From Vibrio azureus (GTDB lineage Bacteria; Pseudomonadota; Gammaproteobacteria; Enterobacterales; Vibrionaceae), in NCBI RefSeq assembly GCF_002849855.1, contig NZ_CP018616.1, positions 2,418,001 through 2,482,000 on the forward strand: a stretch of 64,000 nucleotides of DNA, in the 5' to 3' direction. The notes beneath the pieces were generated by a model. It was not told where the DNA came from. It ran no database searches and was given only the letters and a program-made list of their open reading frames with translations. Positions 20,653 to 30,491 of the stretch are shown piece by piece. Made by a program: the position numbers and the translations under genes. Numbering within the stretch: the first letter of the stretch is position 1; every line of letters starts with the position of its first letter.

Positions 20653-21126
20653 TTAGAGGTATTCAACGCTGTCGATTTCAAAATCTTTCGCACCACCAGG
20701 AGTTTGAATGACAACTTCATCGCCCTCCATCTTGCCAATCAAACCTCGGGCAATCGGTGAGCTGACAGAAATACGACCCGCTTTAATATCAGCTTCGTCA
20801 TCGCCGACAATTTGATACGTTTTTTCTTCTTCGGTATCGCAATCAATCAATGTGACGGTAGAACCAAAAATGACTTTGCCATTATTTTCCATTTTTGTGA
20901 CATCAATAACCTGAGCGACCGATAACTTATATTCGATATCACGAATTTGAGCTTCACAGATTCCCTGCTCTTCACGTGCTGCATGATATTCAGCATTTTC
21001 CTTTAAGTCGCCTAACTCACGAGCTTCTGCTATTGCTTCAGATATTTGTGGGCGTAGTTTTAGTAGACGATCGAGTTCAGTGCGCAGTAATTGTTCTCCA
21101 CGCAGTGTCATTGGAACCTTTTCCAT
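20653..21126 (-). CDS. greA: Transcription elongation factor GreA
   Basis: GreA rescues backtracked RNA polymerase by stimulating transcript cleavage through the secondary channel. The 157-residue protein has the amino-terminal coiled coil with the acidic tip residues in [18 protein letters not shown] (about 36-53) and the carboxy-terminal FKBP-like domain ending SVEYL. The start [10 protein letters not shown] aligns with MQAIPMTLRG of E. coli. It is convergent with yhbY; its leader lies in the 533-bp gap before the porin gene. Confidence 0.98.
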   Translation of the reverse strand: MEKVPMTLRGEQLLRTELDRLLKLRPQISEAIAEARELGDLKENAEYHAAREEQGICEAQIRDIEYKLSVAQVIDVTKMENNGKVIFGSTVTLIDCDTEEEKTYQIVGDDEADIKAGRISVSSPIARGLIGKMEGDEVVIQTPGGAKDFEIDSVEYL

Positions 21127-21659
21127 TATATAACCTCAAGATCAAAGGAGTCTCTGAACAAAAAAACCTTACCTAATACTTGGTTAGACAAGACGTTCAA
21201 AAATGTTGTTTGGTTAGTTTAAACAAACTGGTGAATGAAATCACCTTAAATTCCATCCGCCCTGCCATAGTGTGCTTAAAGCCACGTAATTAAGCGCCGT
21301 TGTCCCGGGTATTTCTAGGTAAGTGATTGTAAAACATGACTCATCCAACCCAAATAAACATAAAAAAAGATAAAAACAACAAAAAATAAAAATAACCAAT
21401 AAAATAAAAAAACGCTTATCAATCATTAACATCAAAAGAAAAGAACCACAATTGAACGGTGTGCATTATTTTCATTTATATCATTTTACTAACCTCTAAT
21501 GAAACTTTAGCAGTAAAACATGTCCTGCAAGCTTTAACTCAATAGCTTTTCTGACGCAGGGGGGATTCTCGTCAGATAAACCATAAGCGAAGTAATGACT
21601 TGTGAGAGAGAGCATCTCTGCCATATCAGTTTATGGAAAACTAACTAGGACAAAATAAA
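21127..21659. other. 533-bp greA-ompU divergent control region
   Basis: It contains the greA leader, a very A-rich stretch (about 21353-21413) and the 5' region of the porin. CTGACG and CGTCAG (21551-21575) form a hairpin about 85 bp before the porin start. In V. cholerae the ompU promoter is bound by ToxR, which displaces H-NS; the A-rich stretch would suit H-NS, but I cannot identify a ToxR site. A minus-strand frame (21241-21435, 64 codons, TTG or ATG start) encodes a hydrophobic start then an unremarkable tail. It has no clear ribosome site, and I do not call it a gene. Confidence 0.55.
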
Positions 21660-22673
21660 ATGAAAAAGACTTTAATTGCACTTTCTGTTTCAGCAGCAGC
21701 GATGGCAACAGGCGTTAATGCCGCAGAAATTTACAACCAAGATGGCGCTTCTTTTGAAATCGGTGGCCGCGCAGAAGCTCGTCTATCAATGAAAGATGGT
21801 GATGTAGCTGATAAATCACGCGCACGTGTGAATGTTCTTGGTAAGCAAGCGATCACTGACGAACTTTACGGTGTTGGTTTCTGGGAAGGCGAATTCACTT
21901 CAGCAGATGAAGATGCTAAAAATGATGGCTTAGATACACGCTATGTATACGCAGGTCTAGGTGGTGCATTCGGTGAAGTCACTTACGGTAAAAATGATGG
22001 CGCTCTTGGCATCGTAACTGATTTTACTGATATTATGGCTTACCACGGCAACTCTGCTGCTGATAAACTAGAAGCAGCTGACCGTTCAAGCAACATGGTT
22101 TCTTACAAAGGCCAATTTGACAACCTATCGCTAAAAGCAAGCTACCGCTTTGCTGACCGTGATGAAACGGGTACTGAATATACAGACAGCGGCAACGATG
22201 GTTACTCTCTAGCCGCAACTTACGCTGTTGCTGATACTGGCCTTGAGCTTGGTGCTGGTTATGCAGACCAAGACGAAGCTAACGAATACATGCTAGCCGC
22301 TTCTTACACCATGAATAACCTATACTTCGCAGGTGTACTCACTGACGGTGAAAAGGCTGTTAGCGCAGACAGCACTATGTCTAACAAATCTGTAGACTAC
22401 ACAGGTTACGAGCTTGCAGGCGCATACACCATGGGCCAAACTGTATTCAGCTCTACATACAACAACGCAGAAACAAACAACGAAACTTCTGCAAATAACT
22501 TTGCTGTAGATGCAACTTACTACTTCAAACCTAACTTCCGTGGTTACGTATCGTACAACTTCAACCTAATTGATGCTGGCGATAAAATGGGTTCGACAGA
22601 GACAGCTAACTACAAAGCAACTAAGATTGATGCAGAAGATGAAGTGGCTCTAGGTCTACGTTACGACTTCTAA
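21660..22673 (+). CDS. ompU: OmpU-type general porin
   Basis: This is a trimeric beta-barrel outer-membrane porin for small hydrophilic solutes. The 337-residue precursor has a 21-residue signal peptide (MKKTLIALSVSAAAMATGVNA) cut before AEIYNQ, a 16-strand-like pattern with acidic turns, and the terminal motif LGLRYDF ending in phenylalanine, as the Bam machinery requires. The position beside greA and dacB matches ompU of V. cholerae, where ToxR activates it. Because Vibrio porins are similar, the ompU name rests on both sequence and place. A strong terminator follows. Confidence 0.85.
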   Translation: MKKTLIALSVSAAAMATGVNAAEIYNQDGASFEIGGRAEARLSMKDGDVADKSRARVNVLGKQAITDELYGVGFWEGEFTSADEDAKNDGLDTRYVYAGLGGAFGEVTYGKNDGALGIVTDFTDIMAYHGNSAADKLEAADRSSNMVSYKGQFDNLSLKASYRFADRDETGTEYTDSGNDGYSLAATYAVADTGLELGAGYADQDEANEYMLAASYTMNNLYFAGVLTDGEKAVSADSTMSNKSVDYTGYELAGAYTMGQTVFSSTYNNAETNNETSANNFAVDATYYFKPNFRGYVSYNFNLIDAGDKMGSTETANYKATKIDAEDEVALGLRYDF

Positions 22674-22696
22674 GCCAATCTCATTGATTGAATGAT

Positions 22697-22725
22697 AAAA
22701 ATGCCTGCATATGCAGGCATTTTTT
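22697..22725 (+). terminator. Terminator of the porin gene
   Basis: AAAAATGCCTGCAT-ATGCAGGCATTTTTT is a perfect stem with a T run 24 bp after the porin stop. Confidence 0.93.
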
Positions 22726-22788
22726 ATGCTCACTGAAAGGATTTCCATATATACTCTTGGTATCTCTTTGTTTTTATGAACGTCTATT

Positions 22789-24213
22789 ATGCGCTTACGT
22801 TGGCCCCTTTTCTTCATCGCTAACCTTTTCTCCTCAACAGTGCTCAGCTACCCTCATCAAGAGGTGCTTCCTAATGGAGCTCGTGTCAGCTTGGTTGCTC
22901 AAAAGCTAGACTCTCAAACTGGATTAACCGATATCAATCCCACTGATCAGCTTTTCCCACCTGCCAGTACACTAAAAATTGTTACTGCACTTGCGGCTAA
23001 ACTTGAACTAGGCGATGGATTTACTTTTAACACGAAACTAGAAAGTTCAGACTCTGATACTGTTATCTCCTTTTCCGGTGACCCGACCCTCTTAACCAGT
23101 GATCTGCAAAAAATGCTCACTCGCGCCCAAAAAAATGGCTTGAGAAAAATCAATGGTGACCTTTGGTTAGATAATAGTGCCTTCACAGGTTACGATCGTG
23201 CACTTGGTTGGCCGTGGGATATTTTGGGCGTGTGCTATAGTGCACCAGTTTCTGCAATCAGCCTTGATGATAACTGTGTTCAAGCCTCACTTTACACCCA
23301 GAAAAATGGTAAAACCCGAGCTTATGTTCCTGAGCACCAACCGATTCAAGTCACCACTCGCGCACAAACCGTCTCAAGTAGTACAAAGAAAAGCCGTCAT
23401 TGCGAACTTGGCTTAATTGCTAAGCCAAGTAATCATTATGAATTAACGGGTTGTATCGTTGATAGAGGTGATAAACCTCTACCATTGAAAATAGCCGTTC
23501 AGGATCCAGAACGTTATACCAGTAAAAAAATTGAACATTTATTGAGAAAGACGGGGATTGTCCTAAGAGGAAAGATAAGAATTGGAACCCCGCCTGATAA
23601 AAAACGTCAGTTACAAGCGCTCCACCAATCTAAACCTTTACCACGGTTATTAGATGTCATGTTAAAGCGCTCCGATAACTTAATTGCCGATGCTTTAACT
23701 AAAACGCTTGGCGCAAAGTTTTTTATCCAACCAGGCAGCTTTGCTAACGGGACTCAAGCAATAAAACAGATTATCTTTGCTCATACTGGGATTAATATTC
23801 AAAGCGCTCGATTGGAGGATGGCTCAGGCTTATCACGAAGTAATCGCCTTTCTGCACCTTCAATGGCTGCGATACTGCGTTATATCTGGCGGAATGAACA
23901 CAAACTTAACTTAATTGCTATCATGCCTAAATCGGGTGAATCTGGCACGCTGCACTACCGGAAAAGCATGCGTAAAGCACCGATTAAAGGGCAATTAATC
24001 GCCAAGAGTGGCTCAATCTACGGTACTTATAACATGGCAGGATATGGCCTTGATAAGAATGGGCAGCCAAACACGGTATTTGTACAGTTTGTATCAGACT
24101 ACTTCCCAGATAAAAACTCTGGAAAACGAGCGTCACTCCCGCCGATAACACAATTTGAGAAGCTTTTTTATCAAGATGTAATCCGCTTCAGTCAAACAAC
24201 TGCGAACCAGTAA
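22789..24213 (+). CDS. dacB: D-alanyl-D-alanine carboxypeptidase/endopeptidase (PBP4, DacB)
   Basis: DacB is a periplasmic class C penicillin-binding protein that trims pentapeptides and cuts 4-3 cross-links. The 474-residue precursor has a signal peptide (first ~20 residues), then the three active-site motifs in order: SxxK (S60, K63 in PASTLK), SDN (in KRSDNLIAD, about 300) and KSG (in AKSGS, near 405). The length fits the family. It starts 115 bp after the porin stop, past a terminator, so it is probably an independent transcript. It is convergent with tyrS. Confidence 0.95.
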   Translation: MRLRWPLFFIANLFSSTVLSYPHQEVLPNGARVSLVAQKLDSQTGLTDINPTDQLFPPASTLKIVTALAAKLELGDGFTFNTKLESSDSDTVISFSGDPTLLTSDLQKMLTRAQKNGLRKINGDLWLDNSAFTGYDRALGWPWDILGVCYSAPVSAISLDDNCVQASLYTQKNGKTRAYVPEHQPIQVTTRAQTVSSSTKKSRHCELGLIAKPSNHYELTGCIVDRGDKPLPLKIAVQDPERYTSKKIEHLLRKTGIVLRGKIRIGTPPDKKRQLQALHQSKPLPRLLDVMLKRSDNLIADALTKTLGAKFFIQPGSFANGTQAIKQIIFAHTGINIQSARLEDGSGLSRSNRLSAPSMAAILRYIWRNEHKLNLIAIMPKSGESGTLHYRKSMRKAPIKGQLIAKSGSIYGTYNMAGYGLDKNGQPNTVFVQFVSDYFPDKNSGKRASLPPITQFEKLFYQDVIRFSQTTANQ

Positions 24214-24310
24214 CTTGAAGCTCAAGCAGCCTCGAAAGGCTTAACTATCCAGACCACCGTGATTGTGAATGAGCTGTGTTAAATGACCAGCGAATAAAAT
24301 GAACGCCTTA

Positions 24311-24342
24311 GATCAAAAAAGCGCCCAGTGGGCGCTTTGATC
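24311..24342 (-). terminator. Terminator between tyrS and dacB
   Basis: GATCAAA-flanked stem GCGCCCA-GT-GGGCGC. On the minus strand it ends in TTTTTT, ending tyrS 15 bp past its stop. The arms extend to GATC on both sides, so it can work in both directions. Confidence 0.92.
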
Positions 24343-24357
24343 TTAAGCAATTATGTA

Positions 24358-25545
24358 TTATTTGATAGTAATACGTGCGAATTTACGCTTACCCACTTGG
24401 AATACGTAAGTACCCGCCTCAGGCGCAAACTTCGCGTCCGCGACTTTCTCACCCTCGATCTTCGCAGCGCCTTGCTTAACCATGCGCATGGCTTCCGACG
24501 TTGAAGCACATAGGCCCGCTTCTTTCAGTAGGTTTGCAACTGGCGTGCCTGCTTCAAAATCAAACTCCGGCATTTCGTCAGGAATTTGGTTCTTAGCAAA
24601 ACGGTTCACAAATTCTTGCTCTGCTGCATCTGCATCTGCTTCACTATGGAAACGAGCAATAATTTCTTTTGCTAGTAGTACTTTGATATTACGAGGGTTA
24701 GCACCCGCTTCAATATCTGCCTTAAATTGAGCTATTTCTTCAATTGGTCTAAATGACAGGAGATCATAGTAATTCCACATCAAGTCATCAGAGATCGACA
24801 TGATCTTACCAAACATTTCATTTGGCGCCTCGTTGATCCCAATGTAGTTATTGGCAGACTTAGACATCTTTTTCTCGCCATCCAAGCCAACGAGAAGCGG
24901 CATCATCAAAACAGCTTGTGGTTTCTGACCATGCGACTTTTGCAGTTCACGTCCCATAAGAAGATTGAATTTTTGGTCTGTACCGCCAAGCTCAACATCC
25001 GTTTCCATCGCAACCGAGTCCCATCCCTGTAAAAGCGGGTACATAAACTCATGGATAGCAATAGGTTGACCACCTGCGTAACGTTTTTTGAAATCATCAC
25101 GCTCTAACATTCGTGCAACGGTTTGGTTAGCAGCAAGACGAATCATGCCTTCAGCGCCAAGTTCCGACAACCACTCCGAGTTAAACTGAACTTTTGTTTT
25201 TGCTGGATCAAGAATTTTGAATACTTGCTCTTTATAAGTTTCAGCATTGCGAATTACATCTTCACGGCTCAGTGGTGGACGAGTGGTATTCTTACCCGTT
25301 GGGTCACCAACCATCGCAGTAAAATCACCAATCAAAAAGGTGACTTCATGACCTAATTCTTGGAATAAACGAAGTTTATTAAAAATGACCGTATGGCCAA
25401 GATGAATATCAGGCGCAGTTGGATCAGCACCCAGTTTTATACGTAAAGGTCGGCCTTCTTTCAGTTTTGCGATCAGCTCTTCTTCTGGAATCAGTTCTTC
25501 GACACCACGCTTAATCTCGGCCAGTGCAGCTTCAATGCTCGCCAT
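24358..25545 (-). CDS. tyrS: Tyrosyl-tRNA synthetase
   Basis: This is a class I aminoacyl-tRNA synthetase that charges tRNA-Tyr. The 395-residue protein has the HIGH-type motif HLGH near residue 48, the KMSKS loop (KKMSKS, near 231) and a carboxy-terminal S4 RNA-binding domain (about 335-395). Size and motif spacing fit the short TyrZ-like class rather than the classical E. coli TyrS form. Vibrio species often have two tyrS genes, so a second copy may lie elsewhere. It is divergent from the M23 peptidase gene, sharing a 129-bp promoter region. Confidence 0.96.
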   Translation of the reverse strand: MASIEAALAEIKRGVEELIPEEELIAKLKEGRPLRIKLGADPTAPDIHLGHTVIFNKLRLFQELGHEVTFLIGDFTAMVGDPTGKNTTRPPLSREDVIRNAETYKEQVFKILDPAKTKVQFNSEWLSELGAEGMIRLAANQTVARMLERDDFKKRYAGGQPIAIHEFMYPLLQGWDSVAMETDVELGGTDQKFNLLMGRELQKSHGQKPQAVLMMPLLVGLDGEKKMSKSANNYIGINEAPNEMFGKIMSISDDLMWNYYDLLSFRPIEEIAQFKADIEAGANPRNIKVLLAKEIIARFHSEADADAAEQEFVNRFAKNQIPDEMPEFDFEAGTPVANLLKEAGLCASTSEAMRMVKQGAAKIEGEKVADAKFAPEAGTYVFQVGKRKFARITIK

Positions 25546-25674
25546 TATTGTTCACTCCCACAAATTTGGCAAAAATATAATAGTCGAACATATTACTTGA
25601 ATAGCGATGCATTTTGAAACACGTTAGACTAGTGATTGTGAATTTTTACGTTTAATTGGGTAATCAAGTACCTC

Positions 25675-26964
25675 ATGCATTCGATTTTAGTCCGCTTACC
25701 ACTGTTGCATAAAGTCCTTATCGGCTTGTTTGGTGTTCTTATCATTGTCGCTTTTTTCTTTTTGCCAGATCCGCAAGAGCTCGATCCCCAACAAAAAAGA
25801 CTACAAGTCGGCGAATCTTATCCGATCCCGCTTTCTCTAAGCTCACCGGAACGGGCAGTGCCAGCATCCGTATCAAAAGCGCTTACATGGAAAAAAGACA
25901 AAGTCGCTCATGGCGAAAGTGCCGCGATTTTATTCCAGCGAGCAGGCCTCTCGCCTCGCCTTCTTCAAGAACTTCTATCATCGAATAAAAAGATCAAAGA
26001 GCGGCTGACTCGTTTGCAACCTGGAGATGCTCTGCATTTTGGTCTCGATGAAAATAATCAATTTGTCCACCTCAAACTGCCACTAAGCACGTTTGAAACT
26101 TTTTATGTCGAAAAGCAAGGCGATAAATACCTTACGGGCGTGGATAAAAAGCAAGTAGACCATCAATTGAATTATGCCGAAGCAACCATCAAATCCAACT
26201 TTTGGAATGCTGGGATAGCCTCTGGCCTAAATGCCAATCAGATTATGGAGTTAGCGGGTATCTTTGGTTGGGATATCGACTTTGCGTTAGACATTAGAAA
26301 AGATGACTCCTTTAGAGTACTTTACCAAGAAGAAGTCGTAGAAGGTGAAGTGATTGGGCGTGGAAAAATCATTGCTGCTGAATTTCACAACCAAGGTGAC
26401 AAATTCACAGCCATCCTAGATGAAAAGTCTGGCAAATACTTTGATGAGAATGGACGAGCAATGAAAAAAGCCTTTCTCAGAGCACCATTGGACTTCCGTC
26501 GAGTAACCTCCAACTTCAACCCTCGCCGCCTGCACCCCGTGACAGGAAGAGTCCGGCCCCATAGAGGGACAGATTACGCAGCGCCCGTTGGCACACCAAT
26601 TTGGGCCGCGGGTGATGGTGTCGTTCAAAAATCAGCCTATAACAAATTTAATGGTAACTATGTGTTTATTAAACACAGTAACACCTATATCACCAAGTAT
26701 CTTCACTTAACCAAAAGAACGGTTAAAACAGGACAACGAGTCAAACAAGGTCAGACAATCGGAACATTGGGTGGCACCGGCCGCGTAACGGGGCCGCATC
26801 TACACTATGAGTTTTTGGTTAACGGTGTACATAAAAATGCGAGAACGGTAAAACTGCCACAAGCAAAATCGTTAACAGGTAAAGCCAAACAAACCTTCTT
26901 AGCCAATGCCAAAGTAACTATGGATAAAATGGACCGTTTTGAACGCTTAATGGCAATGCATTAA
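25675..26964 (+). CDS. M23 family murein endopeptidase with OapA-like amino end
   Basis: The 429-residue protein has one amino-terminal membrane segment (about residues 15-32), a periplasmic OapA/LysM-like middle region and a carboxy-terminal LytM/M23 domain. The zinc motifs are present: HRGTD (near 297) and GPHLHYEF (near 379), so it should be catalytically active. Relatives (E. coli MepM, the Vibrio Shy proteins) cut peptidoglycan cross-links for cell growth. I cannot assign it to one of those names. It is divergent from tyrS and is followed by two repeat elements. Confidence 0.92.
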   Translation: MHSILVRLPLLHKVLIGLFGVLIIVAFFFLPDPQELDPQQKRLQVGESYPIPLSLSSPERAVPASVSKALTWKKDKVAHGESAAILFQRAGLSPRLLQELLSSNKKIKERLTRLQPGDALHFGLDENNQFVHLKLPLSTFETFYVEKQGDKYLTGVDKKQVDHQLNYAEATIKSNFWNAGIASGLNANQIMELAGIFGWDIDFALDIRKDDSFRVLYQEEVVEGEVIGRGKIIAAEFHNQGDKFTAILDEKSGKYFDENGRAMKKAFLRAPLDFRRVTSNFNPRRLHPVTGRVRPHRGTDYAAPVGTPIWAAGDGVVQKSAYNKFNGNYVFIKHSNTYITKYLHLTKRTVKTGQRVKQGQTIGTLGGTGRVTGPHLHYEFLVNGVHKNARTVKLPQAKSLTGKAKQTFLANAKVTMDKMDRFERLMAMH

Positions 26965-26972
26965 ACCATTTG

Positions 26973-27033
26973 TATCCAAGTGACCTCAAAATGCTTTATT
27001 CCAAGCGAGGTCACTGAGCTGGCTACTTGGATA
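26973..27033. repeat. Vibrio intergenic palindrome (copy 2)
   Basis: TATCCAAGT at 26973 pairs with ACTTGGATA ending at 27033, and a nested TGACCTC/GAGGTCA pair lies inside. The core is the same as in the copies at 2078, 27098 and 32275. It starts 8 bp after the M23 gene stop and may also act as its 3' end structure. Confidence 0.75.
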
Positions 27034-27097
27034 TCTCTCCTTGCCTTAGCTTTTCTAAACTAGTCTAATCATACTAAGAGGCATACATGATGCCTCT

Positions 27098-27365
27098 TAT
27101 ACCCAAGTAACCTCAAGATGCTGTGTTCAGCGAGATGACCTTAACTTTCAGGCGCGGCAACGATTCGAAGATATAGTCGTTCTACATTGAGAATCGTTAA
27201 CAAAGCCTGAGAGTTAAGGTCACTCGCCCTTTGGGAGCGTGTCACTGAGCCGACTTCTTGCGTCAGACAACTTGGAAAGAGCCTGCTATTCCGCTTCGTT
27301 GTCTTTCTTGAATTCGACTCAGTGACCTCGCTCTGAATCAAGCATCTTGAGGTCACTTGGGTATA
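27098..27365. repeat. Nested 268-bp Vibrio palindromic element (copy 3)
   Basis: Outer arms of about 24 bp, TATACCCAAG-TAACCTCAAGATGC and its near-complement GCATCTTGAGGTCACTTGGGTATA, bound the element. Within it GACCTTAACTTTCAGGC (27136-27152) pairs with GCCTGAGAGTTAAGGTC (about 27205-27222), and AACGATTC pairs with GAATCGTT inside that. It fills most of the 410-bp gap between the convergent M23 and RND genes. It codes for nothing convincing. The shape suggests a MITE-like or REP-like element of unknown mobility. Confidence 0.8.
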
Positions 27366-27374
27366 GTTATTTTT

Positions 27375-30300
27375 TTAGTCAGCTTCAAAATGCTCGCGGC
27401 TGTGTTCTCGCCCTAACATCAATAAACAAGGGGTCAAAACCAAAGTGAGTACGGTAGCAAAAGCAAGGCCACCAGCAACGGCGGTCGCTAATTGTGACCA
27501 CCATTGCGTGCTCGGGGCGCCAAATTCAATCTTTTGATTAATTAGATCGACGTTCATCTCCAATACCATTGGCAATAAACCCAAAATCGTGGTGACGGTC
27601 GTGAGCAATACTGGTCTTAAACGCTGTACGCCAGTACGAAGAATCGCTTCTTGCTTGTCTAAGCCTCGTCGACGCATCTGATTATAGGTATCGATCAATA
27701 CAATATTATTGTTCACAACGATACCTGCTAGCGCAATCACACCAATCCCAGACATAATGATGCCAAACGGTTTTTGAAAGATCAGTAGCCCAGCAAACAC
27801 ACCGACCGTAGAAAATAGAACCGCACTTAAAATCAAAAAAGCTTGGTAAAAACTGTTGAATTGAGTAATCAGGATCAACGCCAGGACGCCAAGAGCAATG
27901 AGAAATGCTTGTTGTAGAAATGCCGACGAGTTTTCTTGCTCTTCGTTCTGCCCTCGAATCTTAAATTCAATTCCAGTCGGTAAATCGAGCTGCTGAATCT
28001 GCTCAGTAATCTTAGGCAATTCAAGCGCTAAGTTATATCCTTCAGCCATATCAGCTTTGATATTGATGATCCTTCGACCGTCAATTCGTCGAATCGTGTC
28101 TTGTTTATGGTCAGGCTTAATATCAGCAAAGTTAGTAATGGGAACTAACCCACTTTGCGTTTTAACACGTAATTGATCAAAGCGACCGATATCGCGCTTG
28201 TCATGTGGGTAACGAACTAATATGTCCACTTCTTCATCAGCATCATCAGGTAAATAATCACCAATCTTTAAGCCATTGGTCACAAACTGAACGGTATTAC
28301 CAACCAAGGTTGCATCTGCGGAAAATCGAGAGGCATCATCACGACGAATATCAATATGCCAATCAATACCCTCTTTGTTCGTGGTATCACTTAGGTTGGT
28401 TAAAGCTGGGTTTCTATCTGCCCAATAACGCAGCACCTTTGCCGCCCCATCTAACTGGTCGATGCTGGAGTTTTGAGCAGATACTTCTATCACTAAATCA
28501 TGCTCAACAGGGGGGCCTGCGTCTGGAAATTTATATTCAATTTCAACACCAGCAAACTGGTTAGTGACCTGTTTCAATTCTTCAATAATGTCTTTTATCT
28601 TGCGGCGCTCTTGCCAATCAACAGGGGTTATTTGAATTTGACCAATTTCGTCACTGCCCCCAGTGCGTGTATAGACGCTTTCAAACTCATCATGCCCTAA
28701 CATCACCGCTTCAATATCTTTCATCACGATATCTTTTTCGTTAATCGATAGATCACCGTATGAACGAACTTTTACAGTAAAGTTCGGTGGTTCCACTTCA
28801 GGAAAAAACTCGACACCAAGTCCGGCCTTACTGTAGGTAAACCCAACGCCTCCTGCCAGTATAAAGGCACAACACAGTACTTTTAGAGGGTGCTGTATCG
28901 CTATCGATAAAGTTTGATAATAAAACTTGGTGATTCCTGTTGCCTTATCGAACTTACCGTTATGCAGGTCAACCGCTTCTTGTCGTTGCGTCGCCCCCAT
29001 CGCTTGCGGTTTTCCAATTAAACTGCCAATAACAGGGACAAAAAGTAATGCCATGACCAAGGAGGCGGTGAGAGTCGCAATTAATGTTAGCGGTAAGTAT
29101 TTCATAAACTCACCGGTGATATCTGGCCAAAATAAAAGTGGCGCGAAAGCCGCAAGTGTCGTTGCGGTGGAAGCGGTTATCGGCCACGCCATACGTTTCG
29201 CTGCATCACGGTAGGCTTCTTTGCGCGCCACCCCCTCTTGCATTCGTCGGTCAGCAAATTCGGTGACAACAATGGCCCCATCCACCAGCATCCCTACAGC
29301 CATAATAAGAGCGAAAAGAACCACAATATTAATCGTCAGCCCAAATACTGACAGCACCAATAGTCCGGTAAGAAATGAACCGGGAATTGAAATACCAACA
29401 AGCAATGCTGTACGAACGCCTAAAATTGCAATAATGACGATCACAACCAGAATAATCGCGGACAAGATATTATTTTGGAGATCTGTCAGCATCTGTTTAA
29501 CATCATCAGATTGATCCCAGGTATACCGCACCTGAAGATTAGACGGCCAATCTTGTCTATTTTGCGCCTCTTTAAGAACAAGTTTGACCAAATCAACCGT
29601 GTCGATAATATTTTCTCCAGCACGCTTTTTGATATCTAAAATAACAGCGGTTTCTCCATTTAAGCGAGCAAAACTCTCTGGATCACGAAATGAACGGCGC
29701 ACCGTCGCCACATCAGCGAATGTCACAACTTCTTTACCATTCACCTTAATTGGTAACTCTAAAACATCCTTCAAAGAGTCAAATACTGAAGGGACTTTCA
29801 CTGAGAAACGCCCATAGCCTGTGTCAACAAAGCCTGCAGCAACAACCCGGTTGTTTAAAGCGATAAGGTTGTAAATGTCCGCTTGATCTAGGCCATAGCT
29901 TTCCATTAATAGTGGATCGACAATAATTTCTACAATATCGTCACGGTCACCAGCAATATCCACTTCCAACACCTGCCGATAGCTTTCCAGCTTATCGCGA
30001 AGTGCACGAGCAATCTGTACCGTCGTTCGCTCTGGTGTTGTTCCGTATAGCACAACGGTTAATACGGGCTCTTCAGAAGCAAGTGTCACCTCATTAACCG
30101 TAGGCTCATCACTGCCTTCTGGTAATTTGGGTTTTGCTAAATCTACCGCATCACGCACGTCCGCCATTGCTGAAGTGAGATCGACGCCCACGCTGAATTC
30201 TAAAGTGACCGAGGCATGACCTTCCGATGCCACTGAGGTCATTTCTTTGACGCCTTCAATCGAACGCAGCTCTTGTTCTAACGGCCGGACAAGAAGCCTT

Positions 30301-30482
30301 TCTGCATCCGTAGGTGATATCCCTTGGTGCCCGACAGACACATAAATAATCGGGATAGTAATGTCTGGACTGGACTCCTTGGGAATGGTGATATAGGTGA
30401 TCACACCTGCGATAAGGATCATGACCAGCAAAGTTAGCATCGTCCGAACACGAGATAAGGCCGCATCAATTAACGTATACAT
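27375..30482 (-). CDS. RND family efflux pump, inner-membrane permease
   Basis: This is the proton- or sodium-driven transporter of a tripartite export system. The 1035-residue protein has the RND layout: TM1 at about 14-32, a large periplasmic loop, TM2-6 (about 335-480), a second loop and TM8-12. In TM4 the motif is GMLVDGAIVVTEF, so only one of the two adjacent aspartates of AcrB is present. It lies 10 bp downstream of its adaptor gene. By position it corresponds to VexF of V. cholerae, but I assign that by synteny recalled from memory, not by comparison. No outer-membrane TolC partner is encoded here. Confidence 0.93.
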   Translation of the reverse strand: MYTLIDAALSRVRTMLTLLVMILIAGVITYITIPKESSPDITIPIIYVSVGHQGISPTDAERLLVRPLEQELRSIEGVKEMTSVASEGHASVTLEFSVGVDLTSAMADVRDAVDLAKPKLPEGSDEPTVNEVTLASEEPVLTVVLYGTTPERTTVQIARALRDKLESYRQVLEVDIAGDRDDIVEIIVDPLLMESYGLDQADIYNLIALNNRVVAAGFVDTGYGRFSVKVPSVFDSLKDVLELPIKVNGKEVVTFADVATVRRSFRDPESFARLNGETAVILDIKKRAGENIIDTVDLVKLVLKEAQNRQDWPSNLQVRYTWDQSDDVKQMLTDLQNNILSAIILVVIVIIAILGVRTALLVGISIPGSFLTGLLVLSVFGLTINIVVLFALIMAVGMLVDGAIVVTEFADRRMQEGVARKEAYRDAAKRMAWPITASTATTLAAFAPLLFWPDITGEFMKYLPLTLIATLTASLVMALLFVPVIGSLIGKPQAMGATQRQEAVDLHNGKFDKATGITKFYYQTLSIAIQHPLKVLCCAFILAGGVGFTYSKAGLGVEFFPEVEPPNFTVKVRSYGDLSINEKDIVMKDIEAVMLGHDEFESVYTRTGGSDEIGQIQITPVDWQERRKIKDIIEELKQVTNQFAGVEIEYKFPDAGPPVEHDLVIEVSAQNSSIDQLDGAAKVLRYWADRNPALTNLSDTTNKEGIDWHIDIRRDDASRFSADATLVGNTVQFVTNGLKIGDYLPDDADEEVDILVRYPHDKRDIGRFDQLRVKTQSGLVPITNFADIKPDHKQDTIRRIDGRRIINIKADMAEGYNLALELPKITEQIQQLDLPTGIEFKIRGQNEEQENSSAFLQQAFLIALGVLALILITQFNSFYQAFLILSAVLFSTVGVFAGLLIFQKPFGIIMSGIGVIALAGIVVNNNIVLIDTYNQMRRRGLDKQEAILRTGVQRLRPVLLTTVTTILGLLPMVLEMNVDLINQKIEFGAPSTQWWSQLATAVAGGLAFATVLTLVLTPCLLMLGREHSREHFEAD

Positions 30483-30491
30483 AATGTTCCC

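Noticed and set aside
21241..21435. Minus-strand 64-codon frame in the greA-ompU gap
   Set aside because: It has no convincing ribosome site, the first codon is TTG, and its hydrophobic start is encoded by the A-rich tract on the other strand. I kept it only as a remark on the control region.
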